A stretch of 64,000 nt of DNA, taken from NCBI GenBank assembly GCA_964035575.1, contig OZ037868.1:310001-374000 (forward strand). Direction: 5' to 3'. This stretch comes from Rhynchopus sp. YZ270_cl-10 (taxonomy: Eukaryota > Euglenozoa > Diplonemea > Diplonemida > Diplonemidae). A model generated the notes under the pieces. It was given only the letters and a program-made list of their open reading frames with translations, was not told the DNA's origin and did no database searches. Shown here piece by piece: positions 43,441-52,757 of this stretch. Each line of letters starts with the position of its first letter. The first letter of the stretch is position 1. The translations under genes and the position numbers were made by a program.

Positions 43441-44398
43441 GTGCCTTCCTGCGAGCCTCGGGCGCCGTACGCATGAGGTAACGCACCGTCGTTCTGGATG
43501 ACGCGTGGCGCAGCGCGTCCCTCAGTCCGTCCACGCTCATCCCCCAGGATTGCAGGGCCTGCGCTGACCCCCTGCGAAGCGAGTGCGCCCAGGACCCTGC
43601 CGGCAGAGCCCCCACCACCCGACGCATGAGGCGCTGGTACTGCGTCTCGGTCGCTGCAAACAACGGCGCGTCCTGTCCTTCCGCCAAGCGACGCGCGCGT
43701 GCCCATTCCACCACGTATTGGGTAAGCGTCCCGGGTGGCAAATACACCACGGGTGTCCAGCTCTTCTGCTGCTTCTCCTTCAGGGCGACTTCCAGCCCCG
43801 TCGCGCCCTCGTCTGTCACCTCCACCAGGTCGCGCACCAGCAGGTATCGTGCGTCCGCCATACGCGCCCGTGCCATCCACACCAAGGCCACAAACGCCCG
43901 TTCGCGCTCGGCCCCCTCGCGACCGAAAGCCTCGACCACGTCCATCACCGCGTCCACGTCTACCGGCGGCGCCTGACTCGGCCTCAGCAACGTCCCGAAA
44001 CGCGTCAGCGCGCGCTTCACCGCCAGCACCCGGCGCGTGCGGTATCCCGTCTCCCCCTCGGCCGCCAGTGCCTTCAGCAGCCGCCCGCAGTAGTCGGCCA
44101 CGGAGAGGGACGACGCTCCGCGCAGGCGACCCCAGACGAACCGAATCAACGTCTGGTCGGGAGGCGTGGTCTCGGTCTCCCCTTCGGCGAACTGCCGGAA
44201 CGCTCGGAGCAGCCAGTCGCGGGTGCCTGCTGCTCGGGGCCCCACGTCGAAAGTGTGCGCTTGGTCCCACGGGACAAGATGGGCCAAAGCGCGCGCGGCC
44301 TGCTTGCCGTCGCGGAGGCGGAACACGCAGTCGTCCACCTCCTTCCTCCTCGCCACCCCGAGACCCTTCTTCGGCTTGCGCAAAGCCTGAAGCAGCAT
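43403..44398 (-). CDS. YR retroelement: tyrosine recombinase
   Basis: 331 residues. The catalytic block is clear: an Arg in box I (MARARMADARYLLVRDL), then HSLRRGSAQALQSWGM (HxxR) and LRHASSRTTVRYL with the final His and Tyr. It would integrate circular element DNA without a target duplication. It overlaps the RT frame by a short distance at its 3' end. Confidence 0.85.
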   Translation of the reverse strand: MLLQALRKPKKGLGVARRKEVDDCVFRLRDGKQAARALAHLVPWDQAHTFDVGPRAAGTRDWLLRAFRQFAEGETETTPPDQTLIRFVWGRLRGASSLSVADYCGRLLKALAAEGETGYRTRRVLAVKRALTRFGTLLRPSQAPPVDVDAVMDVVEAFGREGAERERAFVALVWMARARMADARYLLVRDLVEVTDEGATGLEVALKEKQQKSWTPVVYLPPGTLTQYVVEWARARRLAEGQDAPLFAATETQYQRLMRRVVGALPAGSWAHSLRRGSAQALQSWGMSVDGLRDALRHASSRTTVRYLMRTAPEARRKARSTLDVLQERPL

Positions 44399-44519
44399 TT
44401 CGGAAGAAAACTCGGCGGATGTGTGTTTTGGCGGGGAGGGCCGTGGGGGGGGGGAAGAAAAAACAAGAGGGGGGGGAGAGGGGGGGGAGGGTGGTGGGAG
44501 GGAGAGCGTAACGCGCGCT

Positions 44520-45788
44520 GCCGCCTGCTCTCGTCACTTGCGTTGACCACCGCGCCAATGCCCTCCCCCGCCTCGGCCTCTGCCACCACCGTTTCCCGGC
44601 GCGTACGGCTGCGCGGCCTGGCCCCCCCCCGTTGCCACCCCCGTACGCCTGCCCGGCCCGGCCACCCCCGTGCCCGGACTTCGCACCACGCCCTGCTGCG
44701 TGCGCCGCCGCCACCGCCGCCTGCCGGTCCTTCGGCACGACATCCGCCGTCCAGACCTTGTCGCGGAAGGCGACCGCACCCGACCTCCCACAACTCGCCC
44801 TCAACTGCCAGAAGGAGATACTGTCATCGAGCTTTCTCAGCACCGCCTCCAAGGGAGCTTGCTGCAGCAACAGACCCACCACATCAACGGCGAAGCGGGC
44901 CCCGTCCTGCGCGTCGCCGGCCTCGGTAGGCAGGCGCCTCTTCAGGGCCTGCACCAGAGCGTCGGCGCAGTGGTCGGCGTCGGCGCAAAAATCCACCCAG
45001 TGTCTCGGGTTGCGTGCCACCACGTCCACGTCCGTCCCCATAACCGGCTGTTCCACCTGCATAGGCGCCGCTGCCCCGGTGCCGATCGCCGCCCGTAACT
45101 GCGCCAGGAAGTCCGATGCTGCAGCTGCCGGAGGAGGCGCACCACCGTCCCTGACCGCGTTGAGCTGCTGGCACAGGAGCTCGTGCCGCGCGTCCCCCTC
45201 CCGCTTCGCTGCCGCCAACTCCATCATCGCAGCCTCCAGCTGCGCGATCCGCGCGTTGTCCGCCGCCGGCTGCGTCTGCTGCGGCTGCTGCGGCTGCTGC
45301 TCGCGCGGGATGGACGCCTCCGGGCTGTCCTCACGCTGAGGCAAAACCGGCGTCTCGGCGGTGGTGGCGGGGGGGCGGGATCCGCTGAGGCGGGACCGGG
45401 TCTCGGGGTCCCCCAGCACCGTGGACAGCACCGTGAGGGTGCCGACCAGGCGCGTGAGGGACATGCGCTGGCCCTCTGAGAACATCGCGCTGTTCGCCTC
45501 CGTCACCTCCGCCTTGAGGAGGACGAGGATGGCGGACACAATCGCCAACCGCGTCACCTGCCCTGGCCCCTGGACGCCGGTGTGGCGGGCGACTTCCTTA
45601 TCCAGGGCCCGCATCGTCCGCGCCAGATCCGCGAACTGGATCTTGCGTCCCACCAGCGCAGGGGAGCCCTCTTCCACGCCCAGCGCACGCAGGGCCGCAT
45701 CCGGAGGCGACCAGTCGTGCTGGCTCGTCGTCTGCGCCTCGAACGCCGCCAACAGCGTAGCACAATCGGTGATGTGTGCTGTGGCCAT
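44520..45788 (-). CDS. YR retroelement: gag-like region
   Basis: The likely start is the ATG at 45788 (MATAHITDCATLLAAFE). It holds a helical N-part, a Gln/Pro-rich linker (EQQPQQPQQTQ) and a conserved-looking RHWVDFCADADHCADALVQA segment. A Gly/Arg-rich nucleic-acid-binding tail (GHGGGRAGQAYGGG) follows. The 3' limit is approximate, because the frame stays open into the next region. Confidence 0.55.
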
Positions 45789-46177
45789 AGCGTCGAGGGG
45801 TGCACTGGGTGGAGAAGGCGGAGTCGAAGGTGGTGTATATGTCCCAGCAGGCTGCACACTACCGAGACGTCTAGGTGGCTTGGAAGGGGACGAGAAGATG
45901 GATGCGAAGCGAAGAATCGTGTGTGGGGGAACAAAAAGATGAGGGGGGCGAATGTGGAAGCCGAAACAACCCAAAACAAATTCCAACAAAAAATCTGATG
46001 AAGATGGTGTGGTGATTTGGTATAAACGGACCCCGGCCAACCAGGACAAAGCCTGAGGAAAATCAAATAAATATTCTGCCAAATAGCAGTGTGCGTGCCA
46101 TGTCAAATCAAAAGGACGGTAGTCTCTATCAAAGATCTCCCAACACGCAGCGAAGCTGCTCCGCTAAAGCGTGTTTC

Positions 46178-46515
46178 AGAGGGAGAGGGAGAGGGAGAGG
46201 GAGAGGGAGAGGGAGAGGGAGAGGGAGAGGGAGAGGGAGAGGGAGAGGGAGAGGGAGAGGGAGAGGGAGAGGGAGAGGGAGAGGGAGAGGGAGAGGGAGA
46301 GGGAGAGGGAGAGGGAGAGGGAGAGGGAGAGGGAGAGGGAGAGGGAGAGGGAGAGGGAGAGGGAGAGGGAGAGGGAGAGGGAGAGGGAGAGGGAGAGGGA
46401 GAGGGAGAGGGAGAGGGAGAGGGAGAGGGAGAGGGAGAGGGAGAGGGAGAGGGAGAGGGAGAGGGAGAGGGAGAGGGAGAGGGAGAGGGAGAGGGAGAGG
46501 GAGAGGGAGAGGGAG
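46178..46515. repeat. (GGGAGA)n array
   Basis: About 56 perfect hexamers between the upstream repeat part of the YR element and a separate A+B unit. All purine on the + strand. Confidence 0.95.
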
Positions 46516-46885
46516 GGAGATCTGAGATAGATAGAGAGTACCTAAAAGACCCGCGAAGGGCGAACAGCAATGATGAAAACGGAGAGGAGGGAAGGGGGAT
46601 ACTTTTATCTCGAAATAGGCGCTACGATGAGGGGGGCGAATGTGGAAGCCGAAACAACCCAAAACAAATTCCAACAAAAAATCTGATGAAGATGGTGTGG
46701 TGATTTGGTGAGGGTAGAGACTGAAACATAAACGGACCCCGGCCAACCAGGACAAAGCCTGAGGAAAATCAAATAAATATTCTGCCAAATAGCAGTGTGC
46801 GTGCCATGTCAAATCAAAAGGACGGTAGTCTCTATCAAAGATCTCCCAACACGCAGCGAAGCTGCTCCGCTAAAGCGTGTTTCAG
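46516..46885. repeat. Solo A+B unit with terminal inverted repeats and 3' hairpin
   Basis: A full copy of the 370-bp unit that flanks the YR element. Its own ends are inverted: GGGAGATCTGAGATAGATAG at the start and CTCTATCAAAGATCTCCC near the end. A short tail follows that folds as AACACGC..GCGTGTT around GCAGC-GAA-GCTGC. The next hexamer array starts at its last base. Confidence 0.8.
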
Positions 46886-46990
46886 AGGGAGAGGGAGAGG
46901 GAGAGGGAGAGGGAGAGGGAGAGGGAGAGGGAGAGGGAGAGGGAGAGGGAGAGGGAGAGGGAGAGGGAGAGGGAGAGGGAGAGGGAGAGG
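46886..46990. repeat. (GGGAGA)n array
   Basis: About 17 hexamers joining the A+B unit to the following TIR unit. Confidence 0.95.
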
Positions 46991-47283
46991 GGGAGATCTG
47001 GTGTACAAATAGTGATCCGTCGATGAGGTCCTGAAAGCGCAACAAAAACAATGTGAGGAGGGGTTTCGTTTATTGTGACGTACGAGGGAAGGAAAACACA
47101 CCGGGGAAACAAATTTGTGGAAAAAATTCCTGATGAAGGTGGTGTGTTTTGACTTTCCCGTTCCAACCTTTGCAGAGCAAAGAGGTAATAAAAGCAAAAA
47201 TGGACCAAAGCATCTTATACTATCATCTACAGTAACACCAGATCTCCCCATGTCGCAGCAAAGCTGCTTTAACAAGTTAACTG
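46991..47283. mobile_element. TIR/hairpin unit related to A+B
   Basis: The ends GGGGAGATCTGGTGT and ACACCAGATCTCCCC form a 15-bp perfect inverted repeat. As in the A+B unit, a tail follows with the hairpin GCAGC-AAA-GCTGC and then a hexamer array. The middle shares AATTCCTGATGAAGGTGGTG with A+B and with the fragments at 14.9-15.4 kb. It does not code. The design (TIRs, tail hairpin, microsatellite) is shared by diverged members and so is a family trait. Confidence 0.65.
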
Positions 47284-47862
47284 GGGAAGAGGGAGAGGGA
47301 GAGGGAGAGGGAGAGGGAGAGGGAGAGGGAGAGGGAGAGGGAGAGGGAGAGGGAGAGGGAGAGGGAGAGGGAGAGGGAGAGGGAGAGGGAGAGGGAGAGG
47401 GAGAGGGAGAGGGAGAGGGAGAGGGAGAGGGAGAGGGAGAGGGAGAGGGAGAGGGAGAGGGAGAGGGAGAGGGAGAGGGAGAGGGAGAGGGAGAGGGAGA
47501 GGGAGAGGGAGAGGGAGAGGGAGAGGGAGAGGGAGAGGGAGAGGGAGAGGGAGAGGGAGAGGGAGAGGGAGAGGGAGAGGGAGAGGGAGAGGGAGAGGGA
47601 GAGGGAGAGGGAGAGGGAGAGGGAGAGGGAGAGGGAGAGGGAGAGGGAGAGGGAGAGGGAGAGGGAGAGGGAGAGGGAGAGGGAGAGGGAGAGGGAGAGG
47701 GAGAGGGAGAGGGAGAGGGAGAGGGAGAGGGAGAGGGAGAGGGAGAGGGAGAGGGAGAGGGAGAGGGAGAGGGAGAGGGAGAGGGAGAGGGAGAGGGAGA
47801 GGGAGAGGGAGAGGGAGAGGGAGAGGGAGAGGGAGAGGGAGAGGGAGAGGGAGAGGGAGAGG
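47284..47862. repeat. (GGGAGA)n array
   Basis: About 96 perfect hexamers, the longest of this set, ending at a unique sequence. Confidence 0.95.
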
Positions 47863-47926
47863 GAAATTCTTTTAAAATATAGACAGCCCCAGTCAACGGC
47901 TCTTTGTACGGAGGCTGGGGTCTAAA

Positions 47927-48121
47927 GTGAGTTTTTTTTATCATGAGTGGAAAGATTGCGAGGGAAAAAATGATGACTCCGTTTATGACAATTTTGCTGT
48001 CCCGCACAGCCCACTGGATGTCTTCATCGTGTTTTGGAAACCAATGTTTGAGAACAACATTTTATTACCTAAATATCTGAAGAACATTTCGTGTCAGTGC
48101 CCCACATGCGGGAAGGACTAG
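47927..48121 (+). CDS. Small ORF or exon with CxCPxCG zinc-knuckle end; fragment
   Basis: 64 codons from an ATG. The sequence includes [20 protein letters not shown] and ends [12 protein letters not shown]. The pattern 'W.P..F....LP..L....C.CP.CGK' recalls the start of DUF6729-type proteins associated with transposons, but the ORF ends right after the Cys motif. It may be an exon or a remnant of a longer gene. It directly follows the last hexamer array. Confidence 0.3.
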   Translation: MSFFYHEWKDCEGKNDDSVYDNFAVPHSPLDVFIVFWKPMFENNILLPKYLKNISCQCPTCGKD

Positions 48122-48806
48122 CGAAGGGTTGTTACAGTGCCGTTGTCTCTACAGGCGAACAGGCACTGAAAATAGTATCGTGTGTTCTTGCCATTTTTTT
48201 GACATTTAATTCGTTCCTTGAATAGGTTAGGAGATTGTTACTGACACCTCAAAAGAGGAGACATTCACCCTTGACGGCTGTTTCGCCAGCTGCGTAAAAA
48301 AAAAAAACAAAAGAGTGAAAATGCATCACATCTATCACAGAAGCGTTAGGATGGTTCATTTTGTGCTTTGTGCACATGACCAGAAAAATAAAGAACAGTT
48401 GAAAGATGCATCCACTGTGCATCCACATCAAATACCGGTAACATATACTGTTCGGAAAAATATTTGACCTTTTCCGGGTTTTTAGGGGAGTTTGACCTTT
48501 TTTTTTACGGTCAGTCTCTGTTATCGGTACTGAAGAAATAATAATTTGACCCTAAGCACCTCAGAAAGGGGTCCAAAAAAACGCAGTGCAAATCTTTGTA
48601 GTTCTTTCAAAAAAAAAAATACCCCCCAAAAAAATATACCACAGTTATTTTTACCTCTCCATTCTGCCGTTCATTGGATTCGTGAAAGAAAAGAAAAAAG
48701 AAAAAAGAAATTAAGATGAACCTAAGCCTTTAGTGCGCAGCCCCGCCTTAAACTATGCAAAAGAGGTGTTATCCCGAAGGAGGGCGACGGGGATAATAAG
48801 ATCATC

Positions 48807-48925
48807 GTAAGCGTTAACAATAGTGGACGGTAATAATGTTCCACGCTCCCCAAAAACTGAAAATGTTCCACATTTTTTGTCCACAGTAACATTACTTACG
48901 GTCCACTATTTGTACGCTTTACGGT
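48807..48925. mobile_element. Foldback MITE-like element
   Basis: Arms of about 35-40 bp (ATAGTGGACGGTAATAATGT and its diverged complement, about 48886-48925) enclose 45 bp. It is non-coding. Confidence 0.65.
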
Positions 48926-49158
48926 AACCTGAACCCCTCTGATGAGGGGATCAAAAAATAATAGGACGAAAAAGGAAAAGAAAAAATATGCAAACGAATG
49001 CAAGAGCAAAGAAAAAAGAAAAGTGTGAACGGTGTGGCTGAAAGGAGGGGCGCAAAAAGTGCGCAAGAAGTGCGAATCACCCCCCTTTTAGCCCCACCAA
49101 CGAACCTCCAACCCACACCTTGCTGTGCCGAGTAACCTTTGAAAAGAGAGAGAGAGAG

Positions 49159-49216
49159 AGCAAACGCCTCACCGGACACCGGCGGACGCAGGGGCACTGG
49201 TTCTCCGTGGGTTACC
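49159..49216 (+). repeat. Hairpin cassette family H3, variant b
   Basis: Has GCAAACGCCTCACCGGACAC, CGGCGGACGCAGGGGCACTG, then TTCTCCGTGGGTTACC. An extra inner pairing CCGG/CCGG distinguishes it from the 23500 copy. Relatives of this variant are near 1015 and 52577. Confidence 0.65.
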
Positions 49217-49688
49217 AAAAGAAAAGATACCCCATGACTACCCCACCCTCGGAGGCTGTAGAAATCCTCGTTAACTATGTTGCAAATAAGAGAAAAATTT
49301 GAAAGAATGCATGTATATCTCTCTTTCTCTTTCTCTGTCCAAAGAAAGGTGGACTGTGCAAAAAACCTTAGGCAACTAACAGGCACTCCGCTAGGTACTA
49401 AAGTTCTGTTGATTGTCAACAGAACTTTTTGAAAATGGGGAAAAAAAGAAAAAAAAAAAAAGTTCTGCTAAGTGGTTCAGACCCGTTCTACCTGTCAAAA
49501 AAGCTCAGGAGAAGAAGATATGGAGAGGTGAGTGCTCAAACGTCCCAAAAAAGTCAAAATCGGGCGTTGGTAAAAAAAAAAGTTGCGCACCGTGCGCCTG
49601 CGGCGCAAGCATGTACCCCACCAACGTGGACCATCAACAGAATATTTTCAAAATCGGAAATCCTAGCGGAGAGCCTGGGCAACTAATG

Positions 49689-49740
<52 letters not shown>

Positions 49741-49903
49741 AGAAAATAGAAGGATTAAAAACGCAGGAAAAAAAAAAGTGTCACCTTGCCGTTCCCTCAC
49801 CCTCCTTCTTTGTAGTTGTTTGACGACGCTAACGCTTCCACACGAGTGAACGATGTGACACTTTCCACAAAAGTAGTGTGCGTAAAAAAAAATAACTATT
49901 TAT

Positions 49904-50065
49904 TCAACGCCTTTTAGCGTGGTTTTTTTTTGCGATAACTTCACGCATTTTTTTCCCAGGCGAGTGGTAGTTAATTTGCCGAGCGAAGCGAGGCAAATTG
50001 AATCCACGAGCCTGGGAAAAAAATAAGTGAAGTATCGCAAAAAAATTCGCTAAAAGGCGTTGAAT
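49904..50065. mobile_element. Foldback MITE-like element with ATTCAACGCC termini
   Basis: The perfect 18-bp terminal inverted repeat ATTCAACGCCTTTTAGCG extends with few mismatches to about 55 bp per arm, ending in CCCAGGC/GCCTGGG. The core is AATTTGCC..GGCAAATT around GAGCGAAGCGA. It is non-coding. Confidence 0.75.
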
Positions 50066-50083
50066 ACGTAATTTTATTTCACG

Positions 50084-51159
50084 TTAAATAAAGTATACGA
50101 AAGGATTTGGCACTTTTAGCGTGACTCATTTATTGTGCAATAACTAACGAGTATGTGTCCCTCCGGGTAGCCCTCATTACCCTCCTGCCAACGCTACCGG
50201 AATCGTACGTAGCCTACACCGCGTGTACGCATAGCGCGTAGCGTGTGGTCGGGTTCGAAAAGCTGCCTCAACGGTACACAAAGCTACATCCCGACCTCTT
50301 GCCACCCTCAGTGTCCCGACACCTCGGGTTCTAGCGGGAGGTCGGGAAATGGCTGTCGTGCAAGAGCGAGACATTCAGAAGATCCCCGCCCACCACAGAA
50401 TATCATGCCAGCCACCACCTTCCTCACAATGAAGTAAAGGGGGTGGTGTGTCCTTCGCCTTCATAGGTAATGAAGGAGTCGATTTCTTGTTTCGTGAGTG
50501 CAGAGTGCGTTGGACTGTCGTGTCGGTAGCCGTCTGATGTTGCTTCAAGAGACACACGAGCCTCGGAAACTGGTCTGGTTGCACCCCATACTTGCTCGCC
50601 AATATGCTGTTCAGCTTACTGAACGCTGTCCATTACGACGACAATTTGCACGTGAGATCGTCACGGAGATACACTATGTACGAAACGAAGTCGGCTTCCG
50701 TGGGCATACCGTCAGGCTTGCCAATGAATTCCTTAAACAGCGGTCCCATTCACGGACGTACGGTGTCGACAATGCCAGTCCTTCAGCAAAACCACTGTGG
50801 TGCTTGTACATCTCCTGTCGGAGGACCGTTTGCGTCTTACATCCTTCAGCATGTTGCATGTGTCAAAAAAAAAAATGGGAAAAGGGCAAAAAAAATTCGA
50901 AATTTTCAATTTTTAGGCGGGTGGTGGTGCAGGATGTGCCAAAATTTAGCGTGAAGTTATCGCCAAAAAAAACCCCTGTTTTAGCGTGAAAAAAACAAAA
51001 ATAAAATCACGCTCTGAAGGAATTGCAGTGAAAAAAAGTGAAAACGCGTGAAATAAAGTTCAATTAGCGTGGTTTTTATTTGCGAAAAAAACACGGCGTG
51101 AAATTATCATTAAAAAGAATCACGCTAAAAGTGCCAAATCCTTCGTATACTTTATTTAA
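50084..51159. mobile_element. TTAA-flanked DNA element with about 40-bp TIRs
   Basis: TTAA is at both ends (50084-50087 and 51156-51159). Inside are inverted repeats reading ATAAAGTATACGAA, GGATTTGGCACTTTTAGCG and TGA, with one length difference between copies. The GC-rich interior (about 50160-50850) looks formerly coding. On the minus strand it reads LNSILASKYGVQPDQFPRLV in an otherwise interrupted frame. The termini do not match piggyBac. The TTTTAGCGTG motif is shared with the neighbouring foldback element. Confidence 0.65.
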
Positions 51160-52757
51160 CTGTGGAATAAAATTAAAAATGCAACGAGGTCATCCTCGGC
51201 TCTATGGGGGATTTCAATCATGTCAAAAAAAAAAAAGAGAGAGAAAATTGAAACAGCAATGCTCCTCTACGTACGCACTAAATCTACACAACGAAAAGGA
51301 AACCTGAAAATAACCTGAAAAAACTAAAGAAGGAGATAAGAGATAGATAAATAAGTGTGGAAAAAAGTAAAGATGATCAATCTTTGTACACATCTTTAAA
51401 AAGAAGTTTCCCAAGATTTGCTTCACCTTGGGAAAAAAAAAGAAGAAACAGAAATGAAGTTTGAAAACGTGCAGACATGGTGGATGCAGACACGTGAAAA
51501 AAAAAAAAAGGAAAAAGGACGCCACGGCAGATAATTTAATACCACCATTTTGATCCCCCACATCTCCTTCATAGCCAAAGTGCATCACACATATTTGTGT
51601 CATATTCTCGCAAAGAACTACTTCTAATAGTTTATCAAAACGCACGCCACATACATCCAAAAACCCGCGTCCTGAAGTACGGGGGAGAGGTGGAGCACAA
51701 GGGAGGGAAGGGGAAAACGGCCTCACCGTCCATCGATGGACACAGAGCACTAAAAAGGTGGTAACGTTAACGCTAGACCATTCAGACAACACGCCTTTAA
51801 ACGTTTCGGACTGGGGGGATGGCTGGGGTTGGGCAGAAATAAAGAAAAACTTTATAGATGAACCCAAGCCTCTCTGTTGCTTTAGTCACCTTCAAATACA
51901 AGAATACTGTTGAGAGGGAGATGTGCACAATACGCACTCATTACCGGAGCGCTTGGGTGTGGTTAAAGAACACCTATAGCAGTCTCTTTTTTTCCGTCGC
52001 GGAGCGGTACTATTTTGCACTATGTGATTTCAAAAAGAAAAGGTTGGAAGATGACTGCACCTCTCGCATGCATCTAAGGAAGGGGAAAAGAAAACTCGTA
52101 ACTTTTTTGGTCTATATTTTTTTTTTGTATTTTTCGTTTTTTTTTTTTTGCGATACTTACCTTTTTTTTAAAAAATGAATGAATGAATGAACCTCTCGTG
52201 CACACACATCCAAAAAAAATAACACCCACCACCTTCCCTAAGTATTCCAGCAAAATAAAAACTGTAGTTATTGATGCAGACACAACACACACACACCTCC
52301 GACTGACCCACATACGATGTCATCTATCCGGATGAAAGCACAACCCTGCGGCCTACAACAGTAGATGTAAGAAGGAAACCTAATGCGTACCGTAAGAGAA
52401 CAAGGCCGTAAAAATAAAATTTGCTCCCACAGAGGGGGGAAACAAAAGGACCCCCCTTTACGGAAAACCCCATCCCCTACAACATCCTGCGGGGATTACA
52501 AAGAAATGTAGAAATAAAATCTCATTTAGTCAACCCCGAACTCCACCTAACAAAACCAAACAAAGAAGTTAAAATGACATTGTGCAAACACCTCACCATT
52601 CATCGGCGGACGCAGACACTAAGAAAAAGACACATCCACCACACATAGCTGAGAAAACAAAAAAAAAACTGCAACACAAAAACGTTTAGGAATCCCCCCT
52701 CCCCTTTTCCGCTTTCAAAAAAAAAACCTCACAATATTAGAGAATTACGTACACCAT
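51160..52757. other. Intergenic; hairpin cassettes
   Basis: No gene supported. It contains a GTGCAGACATGG hairpin near 51468, an H1 copy at 51856-51892, H2-like hairpins near 52050 and 52184-52210, a CACCTCCGACTGACCCAC element at 52295 (also near 1565), and an H3b copy near 52577. Confidence 0.5.

Larger units (their letters stand above)
40903..46177 (-). mobile_element. Tyrosine-recombinase retrotransposon (VIPER/TATE/Ngaro-like) with split direct repeats
   Basis: Read on the minus strand the order is repeat part A (46177-45939), gag-like region, tyrosine recombinase, RT-RNase H, repeat part B (41416-41274), then a full A+B copy (41272-40905). This A1-ORFs-B1-A2-B2 plan is the split direct repeat of Ngaro/PAT-type YR elements. 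The gene order gag-YR-RT is as in kinetoplastid VIPER/TATE, rather than classical DIRS. The element looks whole, with long open frames and no break noticed, and the repeats are nearly identical, so it is probably young. An alternative is insertion into one member of a tandem A+B family, since another A+B copy lies at 46516-46885. Confidence 0.75.
47863..49903. other. Intergenic with repeats; poly(A) run
   Basis: Apart from the small Cys-containing ORF at 47927-48121, no gene is seen. It holds H-type hairpins near 48395 and 48714, a foldback element at 48807-48925, an H3b cassette at 49159-49216, a partial dispersed repeat at 49580-49660, and 53 consecutive A at about 49687-49739. Confidence 0.5.

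Noticed and set aside
41836-45942. Long + strand ORFs across the retroelement
   Set aside because: They are GC-rich antisense shadows of the element's minus-strand genes and have no domain pattern.
46991-47283. The TIR unit as a Helitron end
   Set aside because: A tail hairpin and a microsatellite are present, but no TC start, CTRR end or Rep/helicase sequence is seen. Only the general resemblance is noted.
40192-47882. Very long ORFs encoding RERERE, GEGEGE, SPSPSP or LPLPLP
   Set aside because: They are translations of purine microsatellite arrays, open in several frames on both strands.
50498-50989. ORF in the TTAA-flanked element as a working transposase
   Set aside because: It is short, has no DDE-like pattern, and the better coding signal lies on the opposite strand and is interrupted.
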